Shown piece by piece: positions 36,715-45,981 of a stretch of DNA of 64,000 bases (position 1 is its first letter; each line of letters begins with the position of its first letter). This DNA is from Terrimesophilobacter sp963702165 (GTDB lineage: Bacteria; Actinomycetota; Actinomycetes; Actinomycetales; Microbacteriaceae): NCBI GenBank assembly GCA_963702165.1, contig OY969722.1, forward strand, positions 1,674,001 to 1,738,000, given 5' to 3'. Below the pieces are notes generated by a model. The model was given only the letters and a program-made list of their open reading frames with translations. It did no database searches and was not told the DNA's origin. A program made the position numbers and the translations under genes.

Positions 36715-37519
36715 TCAGCAAGGTCCCCAGATGCGTTCGCATAGATCTGCGAATTGGTGGGTGAAGCGAATTTCCTCGGTATCGCGCGGGCGCGGAAAGT
36801 CGACCACGATGTCCTCGATGATGCGACCGGGTCGGCCCGACATCACCACGATGCGGTCGGCCAGGGCGACCGCTTCGTTGAATGTCGTGAGTGACCATGA
36901 CGACCGTGCTTGCGGTCTCCTCCCAGAGCCGCGTGAACTGCGCCTGGACCATCGTCCGGGTGTGTGCGTCGAGTGCCGCGAACGGCTCATCCAAGAGGAT
37001 GAGCTCGGGCCGGACTGCGAGGGTCCGGGCGATCGCCACCCTCTGCCGCATTCCTTGGGACAAGCGCGACGGGTACGCGTTCTCAAATCCGGCCAGGCCC
37101 ACGTTGTTCAGAAGCTCGCGAGCATGGTCGCGCCGCTCCACGCGCGGTGCATTGCGGATCTCAGGGCCCAGCATGACGTTGCCGAGCGCGCTCCGCCATG
37201 GCAGCAGTCCATCCCGGGCGAACATGTATCCGACTCGGCGATCGATCTTGCCTGCTCGCTCGCCCAATACGTCGATCGTGCCGGCGGTGGGCGTCAGCAG
37301 TGACCCGATCATGTTGAGCAGCGTTGTCTTCCCACAACCACTGGGCCCGACCAACGCAATGAATTCGCCGGATCGGATCGACAGGGAGATGTCGTTCAGC
37401 GCGGTGACGCGATTCCCGTCTCGGTCGACGAACTGCTGCGATACGTTCGTGACCTGGACGACTTCGCGTGTCGCCGTCGCCGTCATCGGCTCGGCGACAT
37501 CGCTCTGGGCCTGCGACAT
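36715..37519 (-). CDS. ABC importer ATPase (SsuB/TauB type), frameshifted
   Basis: A 267-residue (corrected) ATPase with Walker A GPSGCGKTT, Q-loop region YMFARDGLLPWRSALGNVML, signature LSQGMRQRVAIARTLAV (LSQGM instead of LSGGQ, common in SsuB/TauB), Walker B LILLDEPFAALDAHT and switch VMVTHDI. The D-loop tail NEAVALADRIVVMSGRPGRI is out of frame; one extra base near 36881 explains it. ATG 37519 follows GAGGAAG. First gene of the ABC-permease-flavoprotein-PanE operon, with paired TTCGAA boxes upstream. Confidence 0.88.
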
Positions 37520-37760
37520 GGTGTGCTTCCTCTCGTTCGTTGAGCTGGTGGGGCGTGCGGGACGCGTCATGCGACCCGACGGGCGCGCGTGGGGGTAGGT
37601 GAGACGACGCGCGGATGCGCAGGATGGACAGAGGGGCGCAGCAGCCGTCGCTCTACGCTGTTGCATCGGTCAGGGTGCGTGCCGGCTGGTGAGACGCTCA
37701 TCCATCCTCCTTGATGGTCAGTTCCACGAAGCGAATACATGAACTGTTTAGCCGAGTTGC

Positions 37761-37785
37761 TTCGAATCGTCAACTGCATTTCGAA
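37761..37785 (-). promoter_or_regulatory. Paired TTCGAA boxes, ABC operon promoter
   Basis: TTCGAA at 37761-37766 and ATTTCGAATT around 37780-37785 lie 19 bp apart centre to centre, in the 322-bp gene-free stretch 37520-37841 ahead of the ATPase gene. The same pairing occurs at four other promoters of the island. No other feature is seen in this stretch. Confidence 0.6.
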
Positions 37786-37841
37786 TTATTGGTGCAATTG
37801 CGCTATTTGTTCGGCTCCGTCGCCGAGAGTCGCGCGGGGAG

Positions 37842-38765
37842 TCAGCGCGCGTCGTCGGCCGAGCCCGAGCGCGCGGCCGCCACGAGGGCGCTTATGCGCG
37901 GGTCGCGGCTCGCACGGCCGACCCATACGACCCGCAACGGGCGGCGTCGTGTCCAACTGGGCGACGGACACCTCGGCGAGCGACCCCGCACGGAGTTCGT
38001 CATCGACCGCCAAGCGAGACACAACACCCGCGAGTCCTCCCCGCGCACCGCGGTCTTGATCGAGGAAGTCGATCCCATGGTCGTAATGGACGACGGAAGG
38101 TCGTACCCGAGGCCGCGGACTGCACGCTCAAACACCTGGCGTGTACCCGACCCGGGTTCCCGGACCACCAAGTGACCGTCGAGCAGTTCAGAAACCGGCA
38201 TCGGCTGCTCTCGCAGTGCCCAGGGGTGGCGCGTGTCGACGACTACCGAAAGTCGGTCCTGTCCGATCAGGGCGCTGCGGAGCCCGGGCCGCAGGGTGAG
38301 TCCCTCGATGAAACCCAGATCCACCGACCGTCGCTCCACCAATTCCATGACGTGCTCAGAATTCGCGACGGCGAGCTCGACATCGGCGTGCGCGAGACGG
38401 GGGTGGCCGCTGGCGGTGCGATGCAGCCAATGCGGCACGAGGTACTCCGCAATCGTCATGCTGGCGGCGACGCGGAGCCGTGCCCGCTCGGAATGCCCGA
38501 TGCCTGTGAGCAGCGCGTCAAGCTCGTCCGCCTCCTGCAGCAACCGTTGTGCCCACGTCACGATGGTCTTGCCCTGTTCGGTCAGCCGTGAGCCGTCAGG
38601 GCCACGATTTACGAGCGTCACGCCCAGGCGGCTCTCGAGCGCGGAGAGGTTCTGTGAAACCGTCGGCTGGCTGAGTCCAAGCGAGCGAGCGACCGCGCCA
38701 ATCGAATGGTGATGCTCAAACGCCCCCAGCAGCCGCATCTGCGCGATCGAAACGCGATCGGTCAT
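37842..38765 (-). CDS. LysR-family regulator, two compensating indels
   Basis: A 307-residue LysR regulator. The helix-turn-helix is AVARSLGLSQPTVSQNLSALESRLGV; the effector domain follows (RLRVAASMTIAEYLVPHWL, HPWALREQPMPVSELLDGHLVVREPGSGTRQVFE). Between ~38036 (one base missing) and ~37940 (one extra) the frame is shifted, so the literal translation garbles about 30 residues; the correct frame there reads GVVSRLAVDDELRAGSLAEV. The net length is unchanged. It is divergent from a YeiH-type exporter, the arrangement known for YeiE-YeiH and CysB-like control of sulfur anion export. Confidence 0.85.
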   Translation of the reverse strand: MTDRVSIAQMRLLGAFEHHHSIGAVARSLGLSQPTVSQNLSALESRLGVTLVNRGPDGSRLTEQGKTIVTWAQRLLQEADELDALLTGIGHSERARLRVAASMTIAEYLVPHWLHRTASGHPRLAHADVELAVANSEHVMELVERRSVDLGFIEGLTLRPGLRSALIGQDRLSVVVDTRHPWALREQPMPVSELLDGHLVVREPGSGTRQVFERAVRGLGYDLPSSITTMGSTSSIKTAVRGEDSRVLCLAWRSMTNSVRGRSPRCPSPSWTRRRPLRVVWVGRASRDPRISALVAAARSGSADDAR

Positions 38766-38834
38766 AGGTGCAGTCTATGCCCGGGTCGAGAAGTTTGGCT
38801 TCCGAACTCGCGCCAAAAGGGTGATTGTGGGTCG

Positions 38835-39872
38835 ATGCCAACCGCCATGACCAACAACACACTGACAAAACGCGCCCCGGGAGTCGCGCTCGCCGCCGCA
38901 GTCGGGATCGCCTGCGTCGCCATCGTGCAATTCGTGCCAGTGGTCTCCGCGCTGCTCATCGCGATCACCCTCGGCATCGTCGTCGGCTCCCTGCGGGTGA
39001 CTCCCGAGTGGGCCAAGGCGGGCATCAGCTGGTCTTCGAGACGCCTGCTGAGAATCGGCATCGTCCTCCTCGGCCTTCAGCTCTCGCTGACCTCGCTCGG
39101 CGAGCTCGGTTTCGGCGGCCTCGCGGTCCTCCTCGTCACTGTCGCGGGGACCTTCCTCGGCACACTGGCGATCGGACGGCTCATGCGCGTCGAGCGGGTC
39201 ACCCGGTACCTGATCGCGACAGGCTTCGCGATCTGTGGCGCGTCGGCGGTCGTTGCCATGTCGAGTGTTGTGGACCCCGACAATGAGTCTGAAGAGGAGG
39301 TTGCGCAGGCGGTCGCGCTCGTGACCCTCTACGGCACCATGGCGCTGTTTGCCATCCCTGCACTCGCTCACGTCATCGGCCTTTCGGAACTCGAAGCCGG
39401 CCTTTGGGTCGGCGCGAGCATCCACGAGGTCGCCCAGGTGGTCGCAGCTGGCAGCGCGATCTCGGCCTCTGCCCTTGCCATCGCCACGGTCGCAAAGCTC
39501 GGTAGGGTCGTGCTGCTTGCACCGCTGGTTGCCGCGACCGGCCTGCGAGAGTCGCTCTTGCGTCGCCGCGCGGAGAGCGCTCGCTCCGCCGCATCCGCAG
39601 CGCGGCCGCCGATCGTTCCCCTGTTCGTCCTGGGATTCCTCGGCTGCGTGGCGCTGCGCACTTTCCTGCCCATCCCGGCCGAGGTGCTCAGCGTCACGAC
39701 GCCGTTGACCACGCTCCTCCTGGCGATCTCGATGTTCGGCCTCGGCACCGGGGTCGACATCCGGAAGGTTGTGCGCACCGGCGCTAGGCCCGCCGCGCTC
39801 GGAGCCGCGTCAACCGTCCTTGCGGCAGCCCTGTCACTCGCGGCGATCCTGACCGTCCGCGGTCTCTTCTGA
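38835..39872 (+). CDS. YeiH/UPF0324-family putative sulfate (sulfonate) exporter
   Basis: A 345-residue protein with about ten TM helices. Landmarks are GIVLLGLQLSLTSLGELGFGGL, FAICGASAVVAMSSVVDPDNESEEEVAQAVALVTLYGT (the family signature) and WVGASIHEVAQVVAAGSAIS. It belongs to the YeiH (UPF0324) family proposed to export sulfate, sulfite or sulfoacetate-like anions. The ATG at 38835 is the only in-frame start near the conserved region. It is divergent from the LysR gene by 69 nt and is followed by an SDR 26 nt on. No TTCGAA box is present, so it is probably controlled by LysR. Confidence 0.88.
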   Translation: MPTAMTNNTLTKRAPGVALAAAVGIACVAIVQFVPVVSALLIAITLGIVVGSLRVTPEWAKAGISWSSRRLLRIGIVLLGLQLSLTSLGELGFGGLAVLLVTVAGTFLGTLAIGRLMRVERVTRYLIATGFAICGASAVVAMSSVVDPDNESEEEVAQAVALVTLYGTMALFAIPALAHVIGLSELEAGLWVGASIHEVAQVVAAGSAISASALAIATVAKLGRVVLLAPLVAATGLRESLLRRRAESARSAASAARPPIVPLFVLGFLGCVALRTFLPIPAEVLSVTTPLTTLLLAISMFGLGTGVDIRKVVRTGARPAALGAASTVLAAALSLAAILTVRGLF

Positions 39873-39898
39873 TTTGTCAGGCTAAGGAGGATGTTGTT

Positions 39899-40621
39899 AT
39901 GCAGAAGCCCGTCGCGATCGTCACAGGCGGAAGTGCAGGAATTGGTTCGGCCATAGTCGCGGCACTGAGACGGGACGGCTACCGCTGCTACTCCTTCGAC
40001 AAGGCCGCGGGCATGGACGATCCGGAAGCGTTCGCTGTCGACGTCTCCGATTCCGCCGCGGTGGAGGCCGCGGTGGGTTCGGTTCGGGAACGCCACGGGC
40101 GAATCGACGCGCTATTCAACAACGCCGGCATGCTCGGTCGTCCCGCGACGCTTCATGAGTTCACGCCGGAGGACTGGAACCAGGTGCTCGCCGTCAACCT
40201 CACCGGCGCCTACCTAATGAGTCGCGCCGTGCTTCCGACCATGCTGGCGGAGGGCCGCGGCGTCATCGTCAATACGTCATCCATCGCGGGGCTCATCGCC
40301 GGCGGCGGCAGCGCGGCGTATTCGGCCTCCAAGGCAGGGGTCATCGGCCTGACCCGGGCGATGGCGTATGAGTACGGGCCAGCCGGGATCAGGGTGAACG
40401 CGATCGCCCCGGGAGCGACGCGCACGGGCCTCGCGGATCACGTCCGCGTGAATGGCCGTCACCCGAACGATTTGCAGCAGCACCGTATCGAGAACACTCC
40501 TCTGCGGCGGATCAGCAGCCCCGACGAGATCGCGGAGGTCGCCACATTCCTGGCGTCCGACCGCGCCAGCTTCGTTACCGGCTCAGTGTGGACTGTGGAC
40601 GGCGGATGGACAGCAGCCTGA
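39899..40621 (+). CDS. SDR-family oxidoreductase
   Basis: A 240-residue classical short-chain dehydrogenase/reductase. The cofactor motif is TGGSAGIGSAI (TGxxxGxG), the structural motif NNAG, catalytic Ser in VNTSSIAGL and Tyr/Lys in YSASKAG. NAIAPGATRTGL and the C-terminal FVTGSVWTVDGGWTA are also typical. Asp near the end of beta-2 (SFDKAAG) suggests NAD preference. ATG 39899 follows AAGGAGG. It follows the exporter gene and likely oxidises or reduces an alcohol/ketone of the island pathway. The substrate is not evident. Confidence 0.92.
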   Translation: MQKPVAIVTGGSAGIGSAIVAALRRDGYRCYSFDKAAGMDDPEAFAVDVSDSAAVEAAVGSVRERHGRIDALFNNAGMLGRPATLHEFTPEDWNQVLAVNLTGAYLMSRAVLPTMLAEGRGVIVNTSSIAGLIAGGGSAAYSASKAGVIGLTRAMAYEYGPAGIRVNAIAPGATRTGLADHVRVNGRHPNDLQQHRIENTPLRRISSPDEIAEVATFLASDRASFVTGSVWTVDGGWTAA

Positions 40622-40634
40622 CGGCTGCCCCGTC

Positions 40635-41435
40635 CTACGAAACGATACGCATCGCTCCATCGACGCCGACGGCGAGTGCGCCTGCTACTGCGATCGCCAC
40701 ACTCACGGGTTGAATCCAGGTTGCAGGGACCTTGCGCGCCACGACATCGCCGGTAAAGACGCCGGCGACCGTGAACCCGACGAGCAACGCCGTCATCGAC
40801 CAGTCGATTGCGGCTAGTTCATTGGTGCCAAGCGCAAGTCTTGACCCCGCGGCACCGAAGCCGATGGCGAAGAATACGGGTTGTGCTGTCGCTCGGAAGG
40901 TGGCGAAGTCCCACCGGGCTGCGACTGCATATGCCACTAAGGCCGGCCCGCCCACGCCGGCGGCGCTGTTCAGCACCCCCATCAAACCCCCGACGGCCCA
41001 CACCGTGCCAGGGTGCGGCTCCACGATTCGAACCCGGCGAAGGACCGCAGGGACCAGGAACGCCGCCAAGATGAGCAGTGCGACGACGAGCTGCACGAGC
41101 GCATCCGGAACGGTGGATACCGCCCACGCGCCGAGAGGGCTGAGCAGCAATGCCGGCGCCGTGATCTTCAGGAACATCCGCCAGTCGATCGAGCGCACCA
41201 AGAGCGCGGCGGCGACTCCGGCACCGACCCCGCCGCAGATCGTGATGACCAGCACTCCGTCGATCGCGCCGAACAGCAGCATGATCCCGGGCGCCGCCAC
41301 CAGTGCCAGCCCCACGCCGGTCGATCGCTGGGATACGGCGCCCGTGAACACCGAAGCGGCGCCGATGATCATGAGCGGCAGACTGTCGGCCGTCACGGCA
41401 GCAATCCCGACGCACTGTTCAACGGGTCCGGACAT
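40635..41435 (-). CDS. TauE/SafE family sulfite exporter-like permease
   Basis: A 266-residue protein with about eight TM helices and TauE/SafE repeats (TGAVSQRSTGVGLALVAAPGIMLLFG; GLMGVLNSAAGVGGPALVAYAVA). It is downstream of the sulfonate-type binding protein (84 nt), so the two are probably cotranscribed. Members next to such importers export sulfite released from sulfonates. That context, rather than sequence alone, supports a sulfite role here. It converges on the SDR gene with 13 nt between stops. Confidence 0.85.
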   Translation of the reverse strand: MSGPVEQCVGIAAVTADSLPLMIIGAASVFTGAVSQRSTGVGLALVAAPGIMLLFGAIDGVLVITICGGVGAGVAAALLVRSIDWRMFLKITAPALLLSPLGAWAVSTVPDALVQLVVALLILAAFLVPAVLRRVRIVEPHPGTVWAVGGLMGVLNSAAGVGGPALVAYAVAARWDFATFRATAQPVFFAIGFGAAGSRLALGTNELAAIDWSMTALLVGFTVAGVFTGDVVARKVPATWIQPVSVAIAVAGALAVGVDGAMRIVS

Positions 41436-41519
41436 GCCGCACCGCCGGGAGAGCGACCTGGGTCGTCTGCCCGGCGGTGCGGATCCATGGGTGATGTCCC
41501 GGTCGAGCTACGACTCCGC

Positions 41520-42578
41520 TCAGTCGGCCAGGTAGTCGGACGCACCGGACCAGAAGTAGTCGTCGCAAGCGACAGACTTCTTGTAGGTGTCGGTGTAGTT
41601 GACGTAGAAGTCGTTGACGTTCTGGAGTGCTGCGCAAGACATCATCGGTGTGTAGAGCGGGATGTAGCGCTCGACCCAATCCTTGGCAGCGGTCGCATCC
41701 ACGCCCTCACCCTCGCCCACGAAGATCTCGGTCACCCGGTCGATGTTGGCCGGATCCTTGATGAACTCCATTGACTCGGCGAACGCCTTCTGCAGTCGAT
41801 GCGCAGCGTCCTCGTTCTCCTGGAGCCACTTCTCGGTCGCAAAGTAGTTCGTCTGCATGAAGGGCTCGAACGCTTCGTGGACACCGCCGGTGCGGAAGTC
41901 GATCAGCGTTATGCCTCCCTCATCGACGATGCGCTCACCCGAAGGCGGGGCCGCCACGACCGCGTCCACCTGGCCGGTCGTCACGGCAGCGACCGCGCTG
42001 GCGCCGATGCCGACACCGACGAAGTCGGCCTTGGTCGGATCGAGTCCGGCGAGCTCCATAAGCCCCGCGAACACGTTCTGCGTGTCGGCTCCAACGACCG
42101 TGACACCGATCGTCTTGTCTTCGAGCGCCTCGAGCACAGCCTGCTGGTCAGACGGGTCCGGCCAGTCGACGCCCGGGCCGCCCACAATGCTGTAGTGCAG
42201 ACCCCCGGCGATGCCGCCCACGACGGCCTTGATAACGGCAGAGCCGCGCTGCTCGTTGGTGATGTTGATCACGGATGGCGAAGTGTCGACGAGGTCCACT
42301 CCTCCGCTCACGAGCGCCTGAACCGCTTCGGGACCGGACGGGAAGCTGACCGGTTCGAGTTCGATCCCATGCTTCTTGAAGATCCCCTCCTCTATGCCGA
42401 CGAACGTAGGAACGGAAAGGAGGGTGCCGGGATAGACGTGCATGGAGATTTTGGTGAGCTCGTCCGGGCCATCGCCACCGGGGGCGGCGTTGCCGCCTCC
42501 CGAACAGGCGACGAGGCTGAGAGCGAGCGCCGCCGCGCCCAGAGTCGCCATCGCGGGTTTACCGGGGAAACGCTTCAT
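41520..42578 (-). CDS. ABC importer substrate-binding lipoprotein (NMT1/SsuA/TauA type)
   Basis: A 352-residue binding protein with a lipoprotein signal ending SLVA-C25. Features are VPTFVGIEEGIFKKHGIELEP, ALVSGGVDLVDTSPSVINIT, KTIGVTVVGADTQNVFAGL and VTTGQVDAVVAAPPSGERI. This is the fold that binds sulfonates, nitrate, taurine or thiamine precursors. It is the likely partner of the ATPase/permease at 35783-37519 although 4 kb away, since no other binding protein of this type is present and both promoters carry paired TTCGAA boxes. The ligand is unknown. Confidence 0.88.
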   Translation of the reverse strand: MKRFPGKPAMATLGAAALALSLVACSGGGNAAPGGDGPDELTKISMHVYPGTLLSVPTFVGIEEGIFKKHGIELEPVSFPSGPEAVQALVSGGVDLVDTSPSVINITNEQRGSAVIKAVVGGIAGGLHYSIVGGPGVDWPDPSDQQAVLEALEDKTIGVTVVGADTQNVFAGLMELAGLDPTKADFVGVGIGASAVAAVTTGQVDAVVAAPPSGERIVDEGGITLIDFRTGGVHEAFEPFMQTNYFATEKWLQENEDAAHRLQKAFAESMEFIKDPANIDRVTEIFVGEGEGVDATAAKDWVERYIPLYTPMMSCAALQNVNDFYVNYTDTYKKSVACDDYFWSGASDYLAD

Positions 42579-42646
42579 TCGTGGACCTTCCTCATTGAAG
42601 TGGCAGAACGGCGCTTGGTGCGCCGCCTCTCATGGTGGCATCTATT

Positions 42647-42674
42647 CTCGAACTGTGCAAGGTATTTCGAAATA
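42647..42674 (-). promoter_or_regulatory. Paired TTCGAA-type boxes, binding-protein promoter
   Basis: TTCTCGAACT (cg at 42649) and the perfect 12-bp palindrome TATTTCGAAATA (42663-42674) are 19 bp apart centre to centre, 75-95 bp upstream of the binding-protein ATG. Confidence 0.6.
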
Positions 42675-42690
42675 GCGTCGATGTGCGAAA

Positions 42691-43176
42691 TCAAGGCGTC
42701 TTCTCGATTTGCCCTGGCCTCCCATCCGGAGTCCGCCGCGCGAGCGGGTTCCACGTTCCCTCTGGGAACCCGTCCACGCCCAATTCGACGAGCTCGCGCC
42801 GCCTGATCCTCCAAGCGCCGGCACGCCGGATGAACTCGTCGACGTAGCGCAGGCGCGCAGTCCCGGTCACGTTCTCCCAGCTCTGGTGCCACGCTGTCAC
42901 ATAAGTGACTCCACGGGCAGCGTCGTCCCCGAGAAAATCAATGCGCGTCTGGCCCAGCTGGTGCGACGTACGCCGCCAGCGCGCCATTCGGATCTTCTGT
43001 GCGGCCACGATCTCATCCCGCCCGCGCCTGGGCCCACCGTTGCCAGGGCCGGGGTCGAAGACATAGTCCACAGTGAACACCTCGGCGACGCCATCGATGT
43101 CGTACTCATCGAGTGCCTCGCAGTACCTCGCAAGCAATTGCATGATCTCAGCGCGATCAGATAGTCGCATGTCCAT
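42691..43176 (-). CDS. NTF2-like (SnoaL-type) protein
   Basis: A 161-residue cone-shaped NTF2-fold protein. It has the N-terminal helix DRAEIMQLLARYCEALDEYD, then VAEVFTVDYVFDPG and later TYVTAWHQSWENVTGTARLRYVDEFIR. The SnoaL_4 group includes steroid isomerases, dehydratases such as BaiE and small subunits of aromatic dioxygenases. Tyr/Asp residues of an active-site pocket are present but no function can be assigned. ATG 43176 follows GGAGGG; ATG 43194 with GAAAGG upstream is equally possible. Divergent from the old yellow enzyme. Confidence 0.82.
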   Translation of the reverse strand: MDMRLSDRAEIMQLLARYCEALDEYDIDGVAEVFTVDYVFDPGPGNGGPRRGRDEIVAAQKIRMARWRRTSHQLGQTRIDFLGDDAARGVTYVTAWHQSWENVTGTARLRYVDEFIRRAGAWRIRRRELVELGVDGFPEGTWNPLARRTPDGRPGQIEKTP

Positions 43177-43243
43177 GTCGGTCGCTCCCTCCATACCTGT
43201 CGTCCTTTCACGGCGGTGCAACCGCCACGTGCCTTGCGGCGTT

Positions 43244-43268
43244 CTCGAATCTAAGTAGAATATTCGAA
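43244..43268. promoter_or_regulatory. Paired TTCGAA-type boxes between NTF2 and OYE genes
   Basis: TTCTCGAAT (cg 43246-43247) and TATTCGAAG (cg 43265-43266) are 19 bp apart in the divergent promoter region, serving the NTF2-like gene on one side and the old yellow enzyme on the other. Confidence 0.6.
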
Positions 43269-43317
43269 GATATGTTGGCTGCGCCTGCTGCAAGGTGGGC
43301 GAGAACGATGGAGTTTC

Positions 43318-44433
43318 ATGAACGCCGGTCTTTTCGACCCGATCGAGATCCGCGGTTTGGCGGTCCGCAACCGTCTCTGGGTCTCTCCCATGTGTCAATA
43401 CGCAGTCGAGAAGCGTGACGGGGTTCCGACATCGTGGCACCTGGTCCATCTTGGGTCATTCGCGCGGGGTGGCGCGGGACTGGTGATGGCCGAGGCGACC
43501 GCGGTGGTGCCGGAAGGGCGCCTGTCGTGGAAGGACACCGGATTGTGGACGGACGAGCAGCGGGACGCCTGGCGGCCCGTCGTGGACTTCGTGCATGACC
43601 AGGGTGCAGCCATCGGTGTCCAGCTCGTGCACGCCGGCCGAAAGGCGGGGGTCTATCCGGAGTGGGAACGCGTCGAAGGTGCCGTCATCGCTAAGGGTCA
43701 ACCGTCGATCGCCCGCGGCTCTGCACCGCTCTCGGCTGGTGGTTGGCGCACCGTCGCACCGTCCGCGATCGCGTTCGAAGGGCTTGCCGAGCCGCGCGAG
43801 CTCAAGCCGGACGAGATCGCGGAGGTCGTCGAGGCGTTCGCACTTTCGGCGGCGCGTGCTGCCGACGCCGGATTTGATGTCATCGAGTTGCACGCGGCGC
43901 ACGGCTACCTTATTCACGAGTTCCTATCTCCACTCAGCAACCGCCGTACCGACGAGTACGGCGGTAGCCTCGAGAACCGCGCCCGCTTCCTTCTTGACAT
44001 CGTCCGCGCAGTCCGGCCAGTGATCGGCCAGCGACCGCTCTTCGTCCGGTTCTCGGGTACCGACTGGGTCGACGGGGGGTGGACCGTCGAGGAGACCGGG
44101 ATAGTCGCAGGGTGGTGCCGTGACCTCGGGGTGGACTTCTTCGACATTTCGAGTGGCGGATCCTCCCGCTCCCAGACGCTCACTGTTGCCCCCGGCTACC
44201 AAGTTCCGCTCGCACAGGCCGTGCGTGAGTCAGCCGGAGTTCCCGTGGCCGCTGTCGGTCTCATCACGGACGCGCGGCAGGCCGACGAGATCGTTCGGAA
44301 CGGCGCTGCGGACGCAGTGATGGCCGGCCGCGAGTTTCTTCGAGACCCGCACTTCGCGCTTCGCGCGGCGCGGCAGCTCGGAATCGATCTGGATTACTGG
44401 CCGCCGCAGTACGAGCGTGCGCGGCGAGCGTGA
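43318..44433 (+). CDS. NADH:flavin oxidoreductase, old yellow enzyme (YqjM class)
   Basis: A 371-residue FMN-dependent ene-reductase. Cys26 and Tyr28 in SPMCQYAV match the thermophilic-like YqjM class exactly; His192 and His195 in VIELHAAHGYLIHEFLSP bind the substrate carbonyl. SNRRTDEYGGSLENRARF and VGLITDARQADEIV complete the barrel. It reduces (or, in catabolic settings, dehydrogenates) C=C bonds conjugated to a carbonyl. ATG 43318 is just after GATGGAGTTTC. It is the first gene of an operon with the SDR at 44444, and its promoter carries the paired TTCGAA boxes. Confidence 0.93.
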   Translation: MNAGLFDPIEIRGLAVRNRLWVSPMCQYAVEKRDGVPTSWHLVHLGSFARGGAGLVMAEATAVVPEGRLSWKDTGLWTDEQRDAWRPVVDFVHDQGAAIGVQLVHAGRKAGVYPEWERVEGAVIAKGQPSIARGSAPLSAGGWRTVAPSAIAFEGLAEPRELKPDEIAEVVEAFALSAARAADAGFDVIELHAAHGYLIHEFLSPLSNRRTDEYGGSLENRARFLLDIVRAVRPVIGQRPLFVRFSGTDWVDGGWTVEETGIVAGWCRDLGVDFFDISSGGSSRSQTLTVAPGYQVPLAQAVRESAGVPVAAVGLITDARQADEIVRNGAADAVMAGREFLRDPHFALRAARQLGIDLDYWPPQYERARRA

Positions 44434-44443
44434 GGAGGGTGTG

Positions 44444-45139
44444 ATGAATTCGAGCAATGGAGTGACAGGCATTCGGACCGCGCTGGTGACTGGTGCCGCG
44501 AGCGGCATCGGCTTGGCAACCGCACGGCGACTGGAGGCAGACGGTGTGGAGGTGATCGCCGTCGACATGGTCCCCGGCCAGGATCACCAGGTCGACGTCT
44601 CGGACCCGTCTTCGGTGGCTGCGCTCGCCGACGCCGTCGGGGAGGTCGACATATTGGTGAACTGCGCCGGGATCCTAGGCGGGACTCAGCCGTTGTGGGA
44701 GACCAGCGAGGCGGAGTGGGAACGCGTATTCAGGGTCAACGTCACTGGAACCTTCCTGATGTGCCGCGCCTTCGTGCCTGGCATGCGACGACGCGGCTGG
44801 GGAAGAATCGTAAACCTTGCCAGCATGGCAGCACGTGCTGGAAACGCGAACTCGGCGCACTACTCGGCCAGCAAGGCCGCGGTGATCACATTGACCCGCT
44901 CTCTCGGCAAGGAACTCGCTCGCGACGGAGTGCTGGTGAACAGCGTAGCGCCGGCGCTGATCGAGACGCCTTTGGTCGAAGGGCGCCCGGCGAATGAGCA
45001 GGCGCTCAGCTGGATCCCGATGGGTCGTGCGGGAAGGCCTGAAGAAGTGGCGGAATTGATCGCCTGGCTCTCGTCCGACCGGTTGAGCTTCTCGACCGGC
45101 GCGGTTTACGACATCAGTGGTGGCCGGGCGTCGGATTGA
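44444..45139 (+). CDS. SDR-family oxidoreductase
   Basis: A 231-residue classical SDR with TGAASGIGLATARRL, NCAGILGG, catalytic Ser in NLASMAARAGN and YSASKAA. Asp in VIAVDMVPG indicates NAD preference. NSVAPALIETPL and the C-terminal FSTGAVYDISGGRAS finish the domain. ATG 44444 is preferred over upstream GTGs because GAGGAGGG sits 7 nt in front. It is 10 nt after the old yellow enzyme, so they form an operon. Confidence 0.92.
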   Translation: MNSSNGVTGIRTALVTGAASGIGLATARRLEADGVEVIAVDMVPGQDHQVDVSDPSSVAALADAVGEVDILVNCAGILGGTQPLWETSEAEWERVFRVNVTGTFLMCRAFVPGMRRRGWGRIVNLASMAARAGNANSAHYSASKAAVITLTRSLGKELARDGVLVNSVAPALIETPLVEGRPANEQALSWIPMGRAGRPEEVAELIAWLSSDRLSFSTGAVYDISGGRASD

Positions 45140-45151
45140 CGACCAACCGGC

Positions 45152-45871
45152 TCAGTCTCCGACCAGGAGGCCTGAGGCGTCGATGTTGGATTCAAGCGGA
45201 CGCAGTGACCCGCGGTCGTCCAGCATCAGATCAGCTGTCCGGCGGATGTGATCGACGAGCAAACGCGCTGCGAGATCCGCATCGCGAGCCAGCGTCGCCT
45301 CGACGATTCCGCGATGCTCAGCGGCAATGTCTCTCGTTCCCGGCTCGGGTACGTGTGTGAGCCAGCAACAATACAATTGCGCGGACCGACGCAGTTGCTC
45401 CGCAACTGCGGTCAGTCGGACGTTTGTCGTTCCCGAGACCAGCACGGTGTGGAACCGCATGTGCGCCAAGACCCAGTCGTGAGCCAGGTGCTGTGGGTCG
45501 TTCGGACTGGACATCGGCGTGTTCTCGAGTCGGTGGTGCGCAGCAAGCACCTGGGATTCCCACGCCAGGTCTCCCTGGATGATTGCCGCGCGGATCGCCG
45601 CGTCCTCCACGCCGCACCGGAGCTCGGTGAGGTTGACCAGATCCTCAGCGGTCATCGCCGCGACAGTAAACCCCTGTTGCGGTCGGCTCTCCACAAGCCC
45701 CTGCTCGACAAGCCGGGCCAGTGCCTCGCGGATCACGCCGACACTAACCACGTATCGCGAGCACAGCTCAGCGAATGCCAGCTTCTGACCAGGCCGCCAG
45801 GAACCAGTGAGGATGTCGTCGCGCAGCACGTCGTGCACCGCTTCGTTTCGTGTTTTTGCAGACATCGGCAT
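45152..45871 (-). CDS. GntR-family (FCD) regulator 1 of the island
   Basis: A 239-residue GntR regulator. The winged helix includes VLRDDILTGSWRPGQKLAFA and VSVGVIREALARLVEQGLVE; the FCD domain includes VEDAAIRAAIIQGDLAWESQ, AHMRFHTVLVSGTTNVRL and HRGIVEATLARDADLAARLL with His metal ligands. It is closely similar to the regulator at 53048-53752 (shared SVGVIREAL, EQGLVESRPQQGF, RLENTP). ATG 45871 lacks a clear SD and may be leaderless; ATG 45865 is possible. Divergent from etfBA, with TTCGAA-type boxes in between. Confidence 0.88.
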   Translation of the reverse strand: MPMSAKTRNEAVHDVLRDDILTGSWRPGQKLAFAELCSRYVVSVGVIREALARLVEQGLVESRPQQGFTVAAMTAEDLVNLTELRCGVEDAAIRAAIIQGDLAWESQVLAAHHRLENTPMSSPNDPQHLAHDWVLAHMRFHTVLVSGTTNVRLTAVAEQLRRSAQLYCCWLTHVPEPGTRDIAAEHRGIVEATLARDADLAARLLVDHIRRTADLMLDDRGSLRPLESNIDASGLLVGD

Positions 45872-45911
45872 GTTCGGAGGATACGGGGCAACGCCGATGC
45901 GCCGCAAGGAT

Positions 45912-45965
45912 TTCGAATACTTTTCCAACATCTTGCACTTTCGAAATCTTCGTTTAGAATCGAAA
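45912..45965. promoter_or_regulatory. Three TTCGAA-type boxes between GntR1 and etfB
   Basis: ATTTCGAATA (cg 45914-45915), CTTTCGAAAT (cg 45942-45943) and AATCGAAAC (cg 45961-45962). The last two are 19 bp apart, the first two 28 bp apart. They lie in the divergent promoter region of GntR1 and etfBA. Confidence 0.6.
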
Positions 45966-45981
45966 CAAGAGAGGGGCATCA